A stretch of DNA of 64,000 bases from Halorubrum laminariae (lineage in GTDB: Archaea > Halobacteriota > Halobacteria > Halobacteriales > Haloferacaceae): contig NZ_JANHDL010000003.1 of assembly GCF_024494655.1 (NCBI RefSeq), positions 186,001-250,000 of the forward strand, given 5' to 3'. The notes under the pieces are model-generated. The model saw only the letters and a program-made list of their open reading frames with translations, was not told where the DNA came from and ran no database searches. Position 1 is the stretch's first letter; each line of letters starts with the position of its first letter. This document shows, piece by piece, positions 7,376-17,449 of the stretch. The position numbers and the translations under genes are program-made.

Positions 7376-10300
7376 TCAGTCGTCGCTCGACACCTGTCCG
7401 GCCGCGTCGCTCGTCGAGCCGGGCACGGCGTCGGCGGGCTCCGGTGGCTCCTCGCGAACGTCCTCGCCGACCCCCTCCGCGATGACATCGGCGTAGGCGT
7501 CCGGGAAGACGCGGACGAAGTCGTCGAGGACCGCGCCCCAGTCGTCGAGCAGTTCGGCCGCGCGATCGCTGCCGGTGTACGCCCGGTGGTTCTCCACGAG
7601 CCGACGGAGCATCCGTTCGTCCGACTCGTCGAGGGTCCGCGAGACGGAGATCATGTCCCTGTTCACGCGGTCTGCGAACCGGTCGTCGGGGTCGTACACG
7701 TAGGCGACGCCGCCGGACATCCCGGCCGCGAAGTTGCGCCCGGTGTCGCCGAGCACCGCGACGACCCCGCCGGTCATGTACTCGCACCCGTGGTCGCCGA
7801 CGCCCTCGACGACGGCCTTGACGCCCGAGTTACGGACGCCGAACCGCTCGCCCGCGACGCCGTTCACGTACATCTCGCCGGAGGTCGCGCCGTACAGACA
7901 GACGTTCCCGGCGACGACGTTCTCGGTCGGGTCGTAGCCCGCCTTCTCCGGCGTGTTGATCACGAGGCGGCCGCCCGAGAGCCCCTTGCCGACGTAGTCA
8001 TTCGCAGCACCGGTCAGTTCGAGGGTGACGCCGGGTGCGAGGAACGCGCCGAAGCTCTGTCCCGCGTAGCCGTCGAACCGGCAGGAGATCGTGTCGTCGG
8101 GGAGGCCGTCACCGCCGTGTGCGGAAACGACGCGGTTCGAGAGCGTCGCGCCGATGGCGCGGTCGACGTTCTCAACGTCGCGAGTGAGCGCGACGGGGGC
8201 ACCGTCCTCGATGGCTGGTGCCGCCTCGTCGATGAGGCCCCAGTCGAGCAGGGCGTCTATCTCGGCGTCCGTCTGCTCGCGGGTCTTCGTGCGCGCGTCG
8301 CCGGCGGGCTCGGCGATGACCGCAGACAGGTCGAGGTGTTTCGCCTTCTCGTGGTCGGTCTCGCGCTGGGACAGAAGCTCTGGCCGGCCGATGAACTCCT
8401 CCACTTCGGTGTAGCCGAGGTCGGCCATGATCTCGCGGAGCTCCTGCGCGATGAACGTCATGTAGTTGATGACGTGTTCCGGCTGGCCGGGGAACCGCTT
8501 CCGAAGGTCCTCGCGCTGGGTCGCGACGCCGACCGGACAGGTATTCTCGTGACACTGCCGGGCCATCACGCAGCCCGACGTGACCAGCGACGCGGTGCCG
8601 AACACGTACTCTTCGGCACCCAGTGCGGCGGCGACCGCCACGTCGCGGCCGGTCTTGAGCCCGCCGTCGGCCGTCACGCGGATGCGGTCACGGAGGCCGG
8701 TCGCGCGCAGCATCTGGTTCGCCTCCGCGAGTCCGAGCTCCCACGGGAGCCCCGCGTTCTTGATCGACGTCTTCGGCGAGGCCCCGGTCCCGCCGTCGTG
8801 GCCGGAGATGTGGACGACGTCGGCGTTGGCCTTCGCGACGCCGGCGGCGATGGTACCGATGCCGGCCTCGGAGACGAGCTTCACGTTCACGTCGGCTTCG
8901 GGGTTCGCGGCCTTCAGGTCGAAGATGAGCTGTTTGAGGTCCTCGATCGAGTAGATGTCGTGTTGCGGTGGCGGCGAGATGAGCCCGACGCCCGGGGTAG
9001 AACACCGGACATGCGCGATCATCTCGTTGACCTTCTCGCCAGGGAGGTGACCGCCCTCACCGGGCTTTGACCCCTGTGCCATCTTGATCTGCAGTTCGTC
9101 GGCGTTCGCGAGGTACTCCGACGTGACGCCGAACCGGCCTGAGGCGACCTGCTTGACGGTACACTCCTTTTCCGTGTCGAACCGCTCTGGCGGCTCCCCG
9201 CCCTCACCCGTGTTCGACTTCGCGCCGAGCCGATTCATCGCGATGGCGTTGTTTTCGTGAGCCTCAGGTGAGATGCTCCCGAGACTCATCGCGGCCGTGG
9301 AGAAGCGCTCGACTATCGACTCGACCGGCTCGACCTCCTCGACCGGAACCGGATCGCGGTCTGACTCGAACTCGAGGAGTCCGCGAAGCGACTGGAGCTT
9401 CTCGGACTGGTCGTTCACCAACTCTGCGAACTCTTGGTACTGTTCGTAGTCGCCGCCGCGTACCGCCTGCTGGAGCGTCCCGACAGTCTGTGGGTTCCAG
9501 CCGTGTTTCACGCCCGAGGAGCGGTGCTCGTACTCGCCGACGGTCTCCAGTTCCGGATCGGCACCGAACGCCATCGCGTGGCGGGTCCGAAGGTCGTCTT
9601 CGATCTGCTCGATGCCGATCCCCTCGGTGCGGATCTCGGTCCCCTCGAAGTACTCGGCGACGAACGCCGAGTCGAGCCCGACCGCCTCGAATATCTGGGC
9701 TCCCTGATACGATTCCATCGTCGAGATACCCATCTTCGCCATCGTCTTCAGGAGGCCGTCCTCCAGCGCGCCGCGGTAGGCGGCGAGCGCCTCTCTTTCG
9801 TCGGCACCGTCCGGTCCGGCGACGACATCTGCGATGGACTCGTACGCGAGGTACGGATCGATCGCGTCCGCGCCGTAACCGACGAGCGTCGCGATGTGGT
9901 GGACCTCGTGGGGCTCGCCGGACTCGACGACGACGGCCGCGCGGTTCCGGAGGCCGTTCCGGACGAGATGGTGGTGTACCGCTCCGGTCGCCAGAAGGCT
10001 TGGGACCGCGAGTCTATCTGGTCCGACCGCTCGGTCGGAGAGGACGACGACATCCACGCCCGCCCGAATCGCCGCGGCAGCGTCGTCGCGAATGCGGCTC
10101 ACGGCGTCGACGAGCGAGCCGTCGCGTTCGTATGTCGCGTCGACGATCTCCGACGTGAAGGCAGGACTGTCGCCGTCGACCGGATTTCCGGAGAGGTCTT
10201 TCAGCGCCGACATCTCGGTGTCGGTGAGTATCGGCGACTCGGAGACGATCTGCTGAGCGTGTTCGGGGGTCTCGGAGAGCAGGTTTCGCTGGTTGCCCAT

Positions 10301-12058
10301 GCGAGTCTCGAGCGACGTGACGAGCTCCTCGCGGATGTAGTCGATCGGAGGGTTCGACACCTGCGCGAACAGCTGTTTGAAGTAGGTGAAAAGCGGTCGA
10401 TCGAAGTCGGTGAGAACTGAAAGCGGCGTGTCGTCGCCCATCGATCCGACTGGGTCCTTCCCCTCCTCCGCCATCGGCTCGACCAAGTGGTTCAGAGAGT
10501 CTGTCGTGTAGCCGAACGCCGCCTGATGAGCGCGGACGGATGGAGTTGCATCGGTGTCGCCAACGTCTGCGTCGGCGGTGATTGACGCGTTCTCTCCGGT
10601 GTTGTCCGCGTCGACATCGTCGACGGCAGCCACGTCGTCGAGGGTGACCTGTCGCTCGTCGACCCACTCGCCGTACTTCTCGTCGGTGAGGTCGTCGAAC
10701 ACCTCGTCGTCCGGAACGATGCGACCCTCCTCGGGGTCGGCGACGAAGATTTCGCCCGGCTGGAGGCGACCGCGGCGAGTCACCTCGGAGGGGTCAGTGG
10801 GAAGCGCGCCGACCTCGCTGCCGACGATCAGCCGGTTGTCCTCGGTCACCTCGTACCGGCACGGACGGAGCCCGTTGCGGTCGAGGACGCCGGCGACACG
10901 GTCGCCGTCGAAGCCGATGACAAGTGCGGGGCCGTCCCACGGTTCGACGAGTGAGGCGTGGTAGTCGTAGAAGTCCGCGCGAGCGGCGTCCATCAGATCG
11001 TCGTCTCGGAACGCCTCCGGGATCAGCATTCGGAGGGTGTGCGGCAGGTCGCGGCCGGCCTGTAAGAGCAGTTCGACCGCGTTGTCGACGCTCGCGGTGT
11101 CGGACTGGTTCGGGTCGTCGATCACCGGCTTGATCGTGTTGAGTTCCGCGCCGAAGGACGGGTGATCGAGGTCGTTTTCGCGGGCGCGCATCCAGTTGAC
11201 GTTTCCGCGAATCGTGTTGAACTCGCCGTTGTGAACGATGTTGCGGTACGGGTGTGCGAGGTGCCACGCGCCGAGCGTGTTCGTCGAGAACCGCGCGTGG
11301 ACCAGCGCGACGTGGCTCGCGAAGCGCTCGTCGGTGAGGTCGAGGTAGTAGTCGGCGAGCTGTGAGCCCTTCAGCAGTCCCTTGTAGACGACTCGCTGCC
11401 GGTCGAGCGAGCAGACGTAGAAGCGTCCGGCACCGTCGACGTCAGAGACGGCGTTCTCGATCTCTCGTCGAGCGGCGTACAGCGCGCGGTCGAAGCCGAG
11501 TATTGCGGGGTCGGTGTCGCCGTCCCGGTTCGTCTCGTCCGTGAACCGCTCCGCGAGGCCCGCACCCTCGACCGGTGCGGCGAACAGCTGCGCGACCTCC
11601 GGCTCGGAGTCGAGCGCCGTCTCACCGAGGTCCGCGTTATCGGTCGGAACCGACCGCCACGCGAGCACCTCCAACCCGTAGACGGAGAACACCTCGGCGA
11701 TGACATCGTGGATCTCCGCCTGCACGCTCGGTTCCGTCGGCATGAACACGGATCCGACCGCGTACTCGTCCGGGAGATCCGCGTCCACGACCTCGCGAAA
11801 GAACTCGTCTGGGCGCGCCACCATGATTCCCGCGCCGTCACCCGTGTTCTCTTCTGCACCAGTCGTTCCGCGATGTTCGAGATTCTCCAGCAACTGGACC
11901 GCGTCGGTGACGGTGTCGTGACTCGGCGACCCGTTCAGGTCGACGATACCACCGATACCGCAGTTCGATCGCTCGTCCGATACGCTCGCGAGTCCCCCAG
12001 CGTGGCCCGCGGGATCCGCATCGGGTACCCCGCGGGTGTTACTACGTGGCTCGGTCAT
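7376..12058 (-). CDS. gltB: Glutamate synthase large subunit
   Basis: This 1560-residue protein has the complete GOGAT large-subunit order. First is an N-terminal class II glutamine amidotransferase whose catalytic Cys33 follows a short propeptide (SNCGIGGIVDLNG). A central domain, an FMN-binding barrel and a C-terminal GXGXG beta-helix (GLSGGRLVINTP) follow. A 3Fe-4S cluster site is seen as CVMARQCHENTCPVG. It makes glutamate from glutamine and 2-oxoglutarate. No small subunit (gltD) is adjacent, so ferredoxin may be the electron donor, which is inference. A TATA-like TTTAAG lies about 27 bases before the ATG, with inverted repeats upstream. Confidence 0.96.
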   Translation of the reverse strand: MTEPRSNTRGVPDADPAGHAGGLASVSDERSNCGIGGIVDLNGSPSHDTVTDAVQLLENLEHRGTTGAEENTGDGAGIMVARPDEFFREVVDADLPDEYAVGSVFMPTEPSVQAEIHDVIAEVFSVYGLEVLAWRSVPTDNADLGETALDSEPEVAQLFAAPVEGAGLAERFTDETNRDGDTDPAILGFDRALYAARREIENAVSDVDGAGRFYVCSLDRQRVVYKGLLKGSQLADYYLDLTDERFASHVALVHARFSTNTLGAWHLAHPYRNIVHNGEFNTIRGNVNWMRARENDLDHPSFGAELNTIKPVIDDPNQSDTASVDNAVELLLQAGRDLPHTLRMLIPEAFRDDDLMDAARADFYDYHASLVEPWDGPALVIGFDGDRVAGVLDRNGLRPCRYEVTEDNRLIVGSEVGALPTDPSEVTRRGRLQPGEIFVADPEEGRIVPDDEVFDDLTDEKYGEWVDERQVTLDDVAAVDDVDADNTGENASITADADVGDTDATPSVRAHQAAFGYTTDSLNHLVEPMAEEGKDPVGSMGDDTPLSVLTDFDRPLFTYFKQLFAQVSNPPIDYIREELVTSLETRMGNQRNLLSETPEHAQQIVSESPILTDTEMSALKDLSGNPVDGDSPAFTSEIVDATYERDGSLVDAVSRIRDDAAAAIRAGVDVVVLSDRAVGPDRLAVPSLLATGAVHHHLVRNGLRNRAAVVVESGEPHEVHHIATLVGYGADAIDPYLAYESIADVVAGPDGADEREALAAYRGALEDGLLKTMAKMGISTMESYQGAQIFEAVGLDSAFVAEYFEGTEIRTEGIGIEQIEDDLRTRHAMAFGADPELETVGEYEHRSSGVKHGWNPQTVGTLQQAVRGGDYEQYQEFAELVNDQSEKLQSLRGLLEFESDRDPVPVEEVEPVESIVERFSTAAMSLGSISPEAHENNAIAMNRLGAKSNTGEGGEPPERFDTEKECTVKQVASGRFGVTSEYLANADELQIKMAQGSKPGEGGHLPGEKVNEMIAHVRCSTPGVGLISPPPQHDIYSIEDLKQLIFDLKAANPEADVNVKLVSEAGIGTIAAGVAKANADVVHISGHDGGTGASPKTSIKNAGLPWELGLAEANQMLRATGLRDRIRVTADGGLKTGRDVAVAAALGAEEYVFGTASLVTSGCVMARQCHENTCPVGVATQREDLRKRFPGQPEHVINYMTFIAQELREIMADLGYTEVEEFIGRPELLSQRETDHEKAKHLDLSAVIAEPAGDARTKTREQTDAEIDALLDWGLIDEAAPAIEDGAPVALTRDVENVDRAIGATLSNRVVSAHGGDGLPDDTISCRFDGYAGQSFGAFLAPGVTLELTGAANDYVGKGLSGGRLVINTPEKAGYDPTENVVAGNVCLYGATSGEMYVNGVAGERFGVRNSGVKAVVEGVGDHGCEYMTGGVVAVLGDTGRNFAAGMSGGVAYVYDPDDRFADRVNRDMISVSRTLDESDERMLRRLVENHRAYTGSDRAAELLDDWGAVLDDFVRVFPDAYADVIAEGVGEDVREEPPEPADAVPGSTSDAAGQVSSDD

Positions 12059-12116
12059 GGTTTCTACTCACAGGGTGTGGCTTAAAGGTATGACCCTGAT
12101 AGGAGTGGTAATCATT

Positions 12117-12167
12117 GTACACACATTAGGGAATATAATGTAATAATCCATCAGGGGTGTGTACCCC
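12117..12167. promoter_or_regulatory. Inverted-repeat cluster upstream of gltB
   Basis: GTACACAC at 12117-12124 is mirrored by GTGTGTAC at 12157-12164. The second arm sits inside a tight palindrome, GGGGT-GTGT-ACCCC, at 12154-12167. The stretch lies 60-110 bases before the gltB start and about 30 bases upstream of its probable TATA box. It may bind a nitrogen-status regulator; no regulator identity can be read. Confidence 0.4.
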
Positions 12168-12340
12168 ACACGTTACAAGACGATCGACGAAACCACGTGG
12201 ACATAAACATCTCATTCCAGCAAAATTCTCGCGAGATTAATCAGGATATCAACTGATACCCGAAACCAGTTCGGGAATGTCATTACCGGGAATCGACATC
12301 TGCATTCATTTGGTGAAACAACGCTCAACAGTCGCTCCGA

Positions 12341-12520
12341 TCACGACGATTTGGACGGCTCGATCGGCGTGAACGATCCGTTGATATCCCACTCGTGGAT
12401 GCAGTACACGTCGCCTGTTTCGCCGTCGATCTGCCAGCCGTCGCGGTCGTCGTCCCACCGCTCTGTGCGACCGCACAGCTCGCACTCGCGCTCTCGCGGC
12501 GGCGTGATGGTGACGCTCAT
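12341..12520 (-). CDS. HEWD family small zinc-finger-like protein
   Basis: This 59-residue protein starts at an ATG at 12520. It carries a CxxC (CELCGR) near residue 14, a Trp-rich middle and the segment YCIHEWDINGSF near the C-terminus, for which the haloarchaeal HEWD family is named. A Cys and His in that segment could complete a metal site with the CxxC. It lies between the surface protein and gltB on the same strand but is probably transcribed alone. The function is unknown. Confidence 0.8.
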   Translation of the reverse strand: MSVTITPPRERECELCGRTERWDDDRDGWQIDGETGDVYCIHEWDINGSFTPIEPSKSS

Positions 12521-12647
12521 GGATCGAAGAACATCCCGATACAGCAAAAGGATACCGCTGTGTCGAATATCGAACGACGGTGACACCCGGATAGATCCCG
12601 TTCCGGATGAGCGCCAGCGCTCGACGGCCGCATTCACTAGACGGTAG

Positions 12648-15600
12648 TCACGTCTCGACTGACCGTCGACGGGCGACAAGCAGTCCCGTCGAGACAACTG
12701 CGAGAAGCGCAGCAAGCGGACCGAATCCCGGGACATCCTCCGCAGTCGCCCGGATCGGCGCGTTCTCGTACGTCGGCGTCGTGGTACGCCTCGTCGGATC
12801 GGCCGCCTGCTCGGAGGTCGCCGCGGCGTCACCGCCCGCCACCTCCGTTTGTCCGCCGCCTGTGACACCGGTGCTCGTTTGGCTCCCTGCGGTGCTCTCG
12901 GCGTCGATCACTGCTGCGACAACTGACATCGTCAGCGGACGTGCGGCCGACGCTTCCAGAACGTCTGCCGCCGGACGGGTACCGAATCGATCCCCGTTTT
13001 GTGAGGGGAGACGCCACCTAGCGGTTTCGTCGGATAGCCACGGATCGCTACGTCCGGACGAGGCGGTACCGCCTCCTGACGTGGTTGTGCCACCTCCTCC
13101 ACCGCCGCCGCTACCGACACTCGCAGCCCCGCCGCCGCCACCACTGGCTCCGCCTCCGCCGCCACCGATGGCTCCGCCTCCGCCGCCACCACCGCCCGCA
13201 GTACCACCACCACTGGCTCCGCCTCTGCCATCGATTTGTTCGTCCGCGTCTCCCGGTGTCTGTTCGGTGTTTGACGCCTCGAACGTCAGCGTCGTGGAGA
13301 CGGTGTGATCGTCGTCCGGATCGGCTGCGTCTCGTAAGGTGTCGTCCGTGACGCGGAACGTAGCGGTGAACGATTCCCCGTCGGCCGGGAGGTTCTCAGT
13401 CGCCAGTGCCTCGCCGCCCTCGGCGACGAGGAGGAGACCCCGATCGTCGAGGTACGCGGAGGTGTTTTCGGGTGTGTCCCCAACGTGATCTGTCTCGGCC
13501 GTCGAGAATCCCGGATCGGTTGGTGCCACACCAAACTGGAGACCGTCGAGTCGAGCAAGGTCACGTCCCGTAGCGAGCGAGACGTTTCTCGCGGCTGGCA
13601 ACCCGGAGAGCCCTGACGCGTTCGCCGCGTACACGATCGTGTCGTCCGGGCTGACCGTCGTCGACGTCACCATCGCTCCGGCGTCGATCGCAGTTCTGAC
13701 CGCGCTGGCGGAGTCGAACTCGGATGGATCGAGGTCAGTCGTGTACGCCGTTATCCCCTCTGTCGAACGATTTTGAAGCGTCACGAACGTCTTGTTCGCC
13801 TTCGTGACCGCGTCGTACTCGGACCGAGCTGCGATCTCGTACGTTCCCGGTGAGAGAGTCCCGTTGTCTGTCGATACGTTCACCGATTCGACTGTCGCCC
13901 CCGTCCCCGTCGTGACGAGTTCATCACTCAGTGACGCGTTTTTCGCGGCGTACGTGTTGAACGAGATTGGCGTCGTACCTTGGCTGGGTGTTGTGAGTTC
14001 GACAGTTGCAACGGTGGAACTGCTTTCTTTTATTTCTAAAACAGATTTGCTATATGTTTCAAATAGTACTACTGGGATTTTTGATCCAATCTCAGTCTTG
14101 TTTTGTCTTGTATCTTCATCAATTCGAAAATTGTTATTTTCAATAATTTCTACGTCATGTGAACTGGTTTGATTCGAATTCACATCATTGATAGTTATTT
14201 GATACTTGGCCGGGACTGGAGGATCGATCCGCTGTTCAAGTTGTGTTTTATTATTCACTTTAAATTCATGTTTCTGTATCATTGATGAGTTATCTCCAGA
14301 ATATGTTAGGATAATATGTCTTCTTAACGAATCAGAGCTAAACCGAATTATATGTTCTGTAGTTGTTGCTGTGCGTGGGATCGTAGGATTAAACGATATA
14401 TTGACTGGTTCAACAATATAATTATTAAATTTTGATTTACTCTTAATTGTATGATTTCTCATCGACATTCGAGATCCATTGAATACCACGATATTTCGCG
14501 AGGAGTACAATGGAACTACGCGTTCATTGTCTTTGACTAGTTCAATATCATTAATCTCTTCTGATTCTGAATAAAATCCAAAAGGTACTCCATTATTCAC
14601 TGATATATTCTGAGGAGTGCTAATCATCTGATTGATTCTAGTTGGAGCATATTTATTTTTGGATATAAACTCACCACCAGTATCTGATGTAATGTTTTCT
14701 ATAGAAACGGAGGTTATATGTGGGTATCTGATATCTTTTGTGCTGGGAAATAATCTCAGTTTGTTTCTAGAAACACTATATTGGTCAGAATCATTCGTAA
14801 GGTGAATTGTTGAGGAGGATTGATTAAAGTAATTTATATTTATAGTTCCGGTATCCTTGCTTAGGTTCGTATTAAATTCGAATACGAGAGGGGTCTGAGA
14901 CTTGGAATTTTGACTAGAATTAGTCTGATAATATATCGGCTCTTGTATTGTCTCAATCGGGATTGGTGCTCTTATGGTTGTTGTGGTTATAGCATAGATC
15001 ACGCTCTCTTTTGGTCCATGGACATCTGGATGAGCGGTGATAGCAATATCAGTAGATCCCTCAATTGAACTTTCATTTATTATTATACTCTTTTTCGCAC
15101 CTTGGACCTGTCCAAGTTGGCTACCTAACTGTCCCTTAGAAGATAAACTCCATACAATAAGATGATCTGTAGAATTATCAATCAAATTTACTTGGTCAAT
15201 TGCGACTGAACTATTCGTTCTGTTATACACTCGAGGACCAAGTGTAATTTCAGCTGGGGAGCGAATTTTGAATTGAATATCCTCTTTTTGTCCGTCTTGC
15301 TCAACCACATATGTGATATTATTATCTATCTCAGATGTATCTGTTCTATATTTCGAAATATTCTTACTATTTATGTTATTTATTTCTATATCAAAAGTGT
15401 CTTGGCTAGTTATTGCAGAGCTTTTGACTATTATTGTGGCATCAGTGCTCTCTGGATTTTTAATAAATACCTCATCTACTACTGTTTCTTCTCCATTATT
15501 GAGTGTGTACGAAGATGGATCTTCCGAAAATTTGGCTCCTTTGTCAACTAATTCTCCAACACGTATCTCCACATCGTGTGACGTACTGTAAACTTTAATT

Positions 15601-15776
15601 CCACCAACTGTCTGGTTTTCACTGGGAGATACCGTAATGTCGTTAACGTAATCCACATTCCACAAAAATCCGGCCACTGGAAGTGTGCTGACCCCAACAA
15701 ATCCAACAGCCACAACGATAACCAACACAGCGACTACAACGAGTGGCACGTACCGATGTAAACTTATCAGGCCCAT
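12648..15776 (-). CDS. Large PGF-CTERM surface protein with AT-rich N-terminal half
   Basis: This 1042-residue protein starts with an N-terminal hydrophobic signal or anchor (about residues 8-36). An extracellular region of roughly 800 residues follows, with many Asn-x-Ser/Thr sequons. A Gly-rich linker (about 845-905) and a C-terminal PGF-CTERM signal complete it: VPGFGPLA, a hydrophobic helix, then ARRRS. PGF-CTERM proteins are processed by archaeosortase and lipid-anchored to the cell surface. Residues of about 580-820 resemble domains in other haloarchaeal surface glycoproteins. Codons for about residues 45-580 are strikingly AT-rich, while the rest is normal high-GC. The frame is intact throughout, so the gene appears functional but mosaic. 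Confidence 0.8.
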   Translation of the reverse strand: MGLISLHRYVPLVVVAVLVIVVAVGFVGVSTLPVAGFLWNVDYVNDITVSPSENQTVGGIKVYSTSHDVEIRVGELVDKGAKFSEDPSSYTLNNGEETVVDEVFIKNPESTDATIIVKSSAITSQDTFDIEINNINSKNISKYRTDTSEIDNNITYVVEQDGQKEDIQFKIRSPAEITLGPRVYNRTNSSVAIDQVNLIDNSTDHLIVWSLSSKGQLGSQLGQVQGAKKSIIINESSIEGSTDIAITAHPDVHGPKESVIYAITTTTIRAPIPIETIQEPIYYQTNSSQNSKSQTPLVFEFNTNLSKDTGTININYFNQSSSTIHLTNDSDQYSVSRNKLRLFPSTKDIRYPHITSVSIENITSDTGGEFISKNKYAPTRINQMISTPQNISVNNGVPFGFYSESEEINDIELVKDNERVVPLYSSRNIVVFNGSRMSMRNHTIKSKSKFNNYIVEPVNISFNPTIPRTATTTEHIIRFSSDSLRRHIILTYSGDNSSMIQKHEFKVNNKTQLEQRIDPPVPAKYQITINDVNSNQTSSHDVEIIENNNFRIDEDTRQNKTEIGSKIPVVLFETYSKSVLEIKESSSTVATVELTTPSQGTTPISFNTYAAKNASLSDELVTTGTGATVESVNVSTDNGTLSPGTYEIAARSEYDAVTKANKTFVTLQNRSTEGITAYTTDLDPSEFDSASAVRTAIDAGAMVTSTTVSPDDTIVYAANASGLSGLPAARNVSLATGRDLARLDGLQFGVAPTDPGFSTAETDHVGDTPENTSAYLDDRGLLLVAEGGEALATENLPADGESFTATFRVTDDTLRDAADPDDDHTVSTTLTFEASNTEQTPGDADEQIDGRGGASGGGTAGGGGGGGGAIGGGGGGASGGGGGAASVGSGGGGGGGTTTSGGGTASSGRSDPWLSDETARWRLPSQNGDRFGTRPAADVLEASAARPLTMSVVAAVIDAESTAGSQTSTGVTGGGQTEVAGGDAAATSEQAADPTRRTTTPTYENAPIRATAEDVPGFGPLAALLAVVSTGLLVARRRSVET

Positions 15777-16031
15777 TGTGTTCGTTTATAGCGACTAGAC
15801 CTGCAGCTAAGGGACTCTCACGCCGAAAGTACGACATCACGAGCCCACCACGTAACCGAAGTCTCACGTCGCGGATAGTTCAACTCGGGTCGATAATTTA
15901 TAAATCAGTTGCGAATTCTGAAGTTTCGACCGACAGAAATGATCGCTTCCGGTCGAGTCGGACAGTGCATCGTGTCGACATCCCGGAAGCGACCGAAGGC
16001 ACAAAGTTCACGGTGTCCCGCGCGCGAGTTG

Positions 16032-16805
16032 ATGCAAATGGAACGCCGAGGACAAACGGGGCTGGTGGAAGCGCTCCTCCTTGACGTGGTCCGGCTCCAC
16101 GAGACGTGGATGGAGGTCGTCTTCCCCAGACAGTTGGACCCGAGTACGGTGCTGGGCAAGTGGAAGCCGGAGACGACCGCACAGACCATCGGATACAACC
16201 TCTGGGCTCTGCTTGGCGCGCCGCTCGTGGCGATCGCGTACCCCCTCCTACTCGTCGGGTTCGCCACGCGATACTACGCCGCGAAGTTCGACTCCGCAGT
16301 CGCGCGGTTCGGCGTCGCTGGCGCGGTCGTCGTTGCGACAGTCGTCTGGGGCTCGCTCACGCTCATCGCACACCTTCAACTGCCGACCGACGTAATGCTC
16401 GGTATCGGCGGTGCAAGCCTCGTCGCGGTCATCTCAGCCGGTCTCGCTGCCGGATTCTCAAAAATCGGCGGGCGATACGTGAGCATTCTCCTCGCGTATC
16501 CCTTCGCGATGACCGCGATATTCCTCCCGCCGGTCGTCGCCGCGCTGGTCACACCGGCGATATCGGATGTCGTGCTCGACCCGAGCTACGAGCTCGCACG
16601 GTGGATACTGGACACGTTCCTCGCCGTCGGCGGGATCAACGAGACGCTCCGTGGGGCGTTCGATCTGGAGACGTTCGGCGCACAGTGGGGCATCCCCGGA
16701 CTGGGATACGTGCTGATGTGGGTCGGGATCTCGATCCCCCTCGGGTGGTTCCTCGGACTCCTCGTCTCGCTTGCCGACCTGATCCGTCCGAAACCGGACG
16801 AGTAA
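16032..16805 (+). CDS. Multi-pass membrane protein of unknown function
   Basis: The protein is about 257 residues from the ATG at 16032; an ATG two codons later or one at 15939 is also possible. A TATA-like TTTATAA lies near 15897-15904. Six or so hydrophobic segments are visible, for example LWALLGAPLVAIAYPLLLVG and VAVISAGLAAGFS. Before them is a soluble N-terminus containing a TVLGKWKPETTAQTIGYNLW segment. It is divergent from the surface-protein gene. I recognise no family, and the start is uncertain. Confidence 0.7.
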   Translation: MQMERRGQTGLVEALLLDVVRLHETWMEVVFPRQLDPSTVLGKWKPETTAQTIGYNLWALLGAPLVAIAYPLLLVGFATRYYAAKFDSAVARFGVAGAVVVATVVWGSLTLIAHLQLPTDVMLGIGGASLVAVISAGLAAGFSKIGGRYVSILLAYPFAMTAIFLPPVVAALVTPAISDVVLDPSYELARWILDTFLAVGGINETLRGAFDLETFGAQWGIPGLGYVLMWVGISIPLGWFLGLLVSLADLIRPKPDE

Positions 16806-16858
16806 CGAGATCCTCGCGGCTTCCGATTCAACCGCAGTCGATACGTTCTGTCTCCCGC

Positions 16859-17449
16859 TTACCCGTCGGCGTCGTCTCGGCCATCAGTCCGACTGCGACG
16901 CTCGCTCGCCGTCTCGAAGGCCGACTCCGCACGCGTCGTACGTTTTCTCACTTCTCGCTCCGCGATCGCTTTGGGAGCCGGACTCGCGTCGTCGTCGATC
17001 CGCGCGAACGACCGGTGGACCTTCGCGTGACACCACCGACAGAGTGCGACGGTGATCTCGTGAGGTCCTGTGTCCGCGCCGTCCGCCTCGTTGCGGTCTC
17101 GTGTTGACTCGTCCCGCTGTTCGGAGTGCCCGCGTCCGTACGACAGATGGTGCTCTTCCACGAGGGGGCGAGCGTCGTCGTGTGCCAGCCGCACCTCGGT
17201 CAGTCCGCACCGTCGGCACTCGCGCCCGTCGGTCGTCGAGCGGTAGTGCGGGCAGGCTTTCCAATCCCTGTCCGTACCAACGTGACACGCGTATCCGTCT
17301 GCACGTCTGTCAGCGCCGAACGCGGGGTCGTCTCTCGCCCGTTCCAGCGCGAAGCGGCAGCGACCGTCGTCGGTGAGGTGATCGCAGATCCCGGCGACTG
17401 CGTACGGGTCGTCAACGCCGACGGGAGTTCCGTCCGGCGTGTGTTCCAT
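16859..17449 (-). CDS. HNH-like zinc protein (DUF7097-type)
   Basis: The 196-residue product starts at the ATG at 17449 (MEHTPDGTPVGVDDPYAVAG), the typical beginning of a haloarchaeal family I believe is DUF7097. The N-terminal half is Cys-rich (CDHLTDDGRC, ACHVG, CPHY, CRRCG). The second half contains HHLSYG followed by ITVALCRWCHAKVH, the spacing expected of an HNH-type zinc/nuclease motif. The tail is basic and low-complexity. Nuclease activity is plausible but unproven. Confidence 0.72.
   Translation of the reverse strand: MEHTPDGTPVGVDDPYAVAGICDHLTDDGRCRFALERARDDPAFGADRRADGYACHVGTDRDWKACPHYRSTTDGRECRRCGLTEVRLAHDDARPLVEEHHLSYGRGHSEQRDESTRDRNEADGADTGPHEITVALCRWCHAKVHRSFARIDDDASPAPKAIAEREVRKRTTRAESAFETASERRSRTDGRDDADG

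Noticed and set aside
7586..9070. 494-residue plus-strand frame inside gltB
   Set aside because: It is antisense to an intact glutamate synthase and has no recognisable domains.
13080..13240. Possible short tandem-repeat array as a CRISPR
   Set aside because: The periodic GCC/CCG units are codons for a Gly-rich linker; there are no spacers, and no CRISPR or cas genes appear anywhere in the window.
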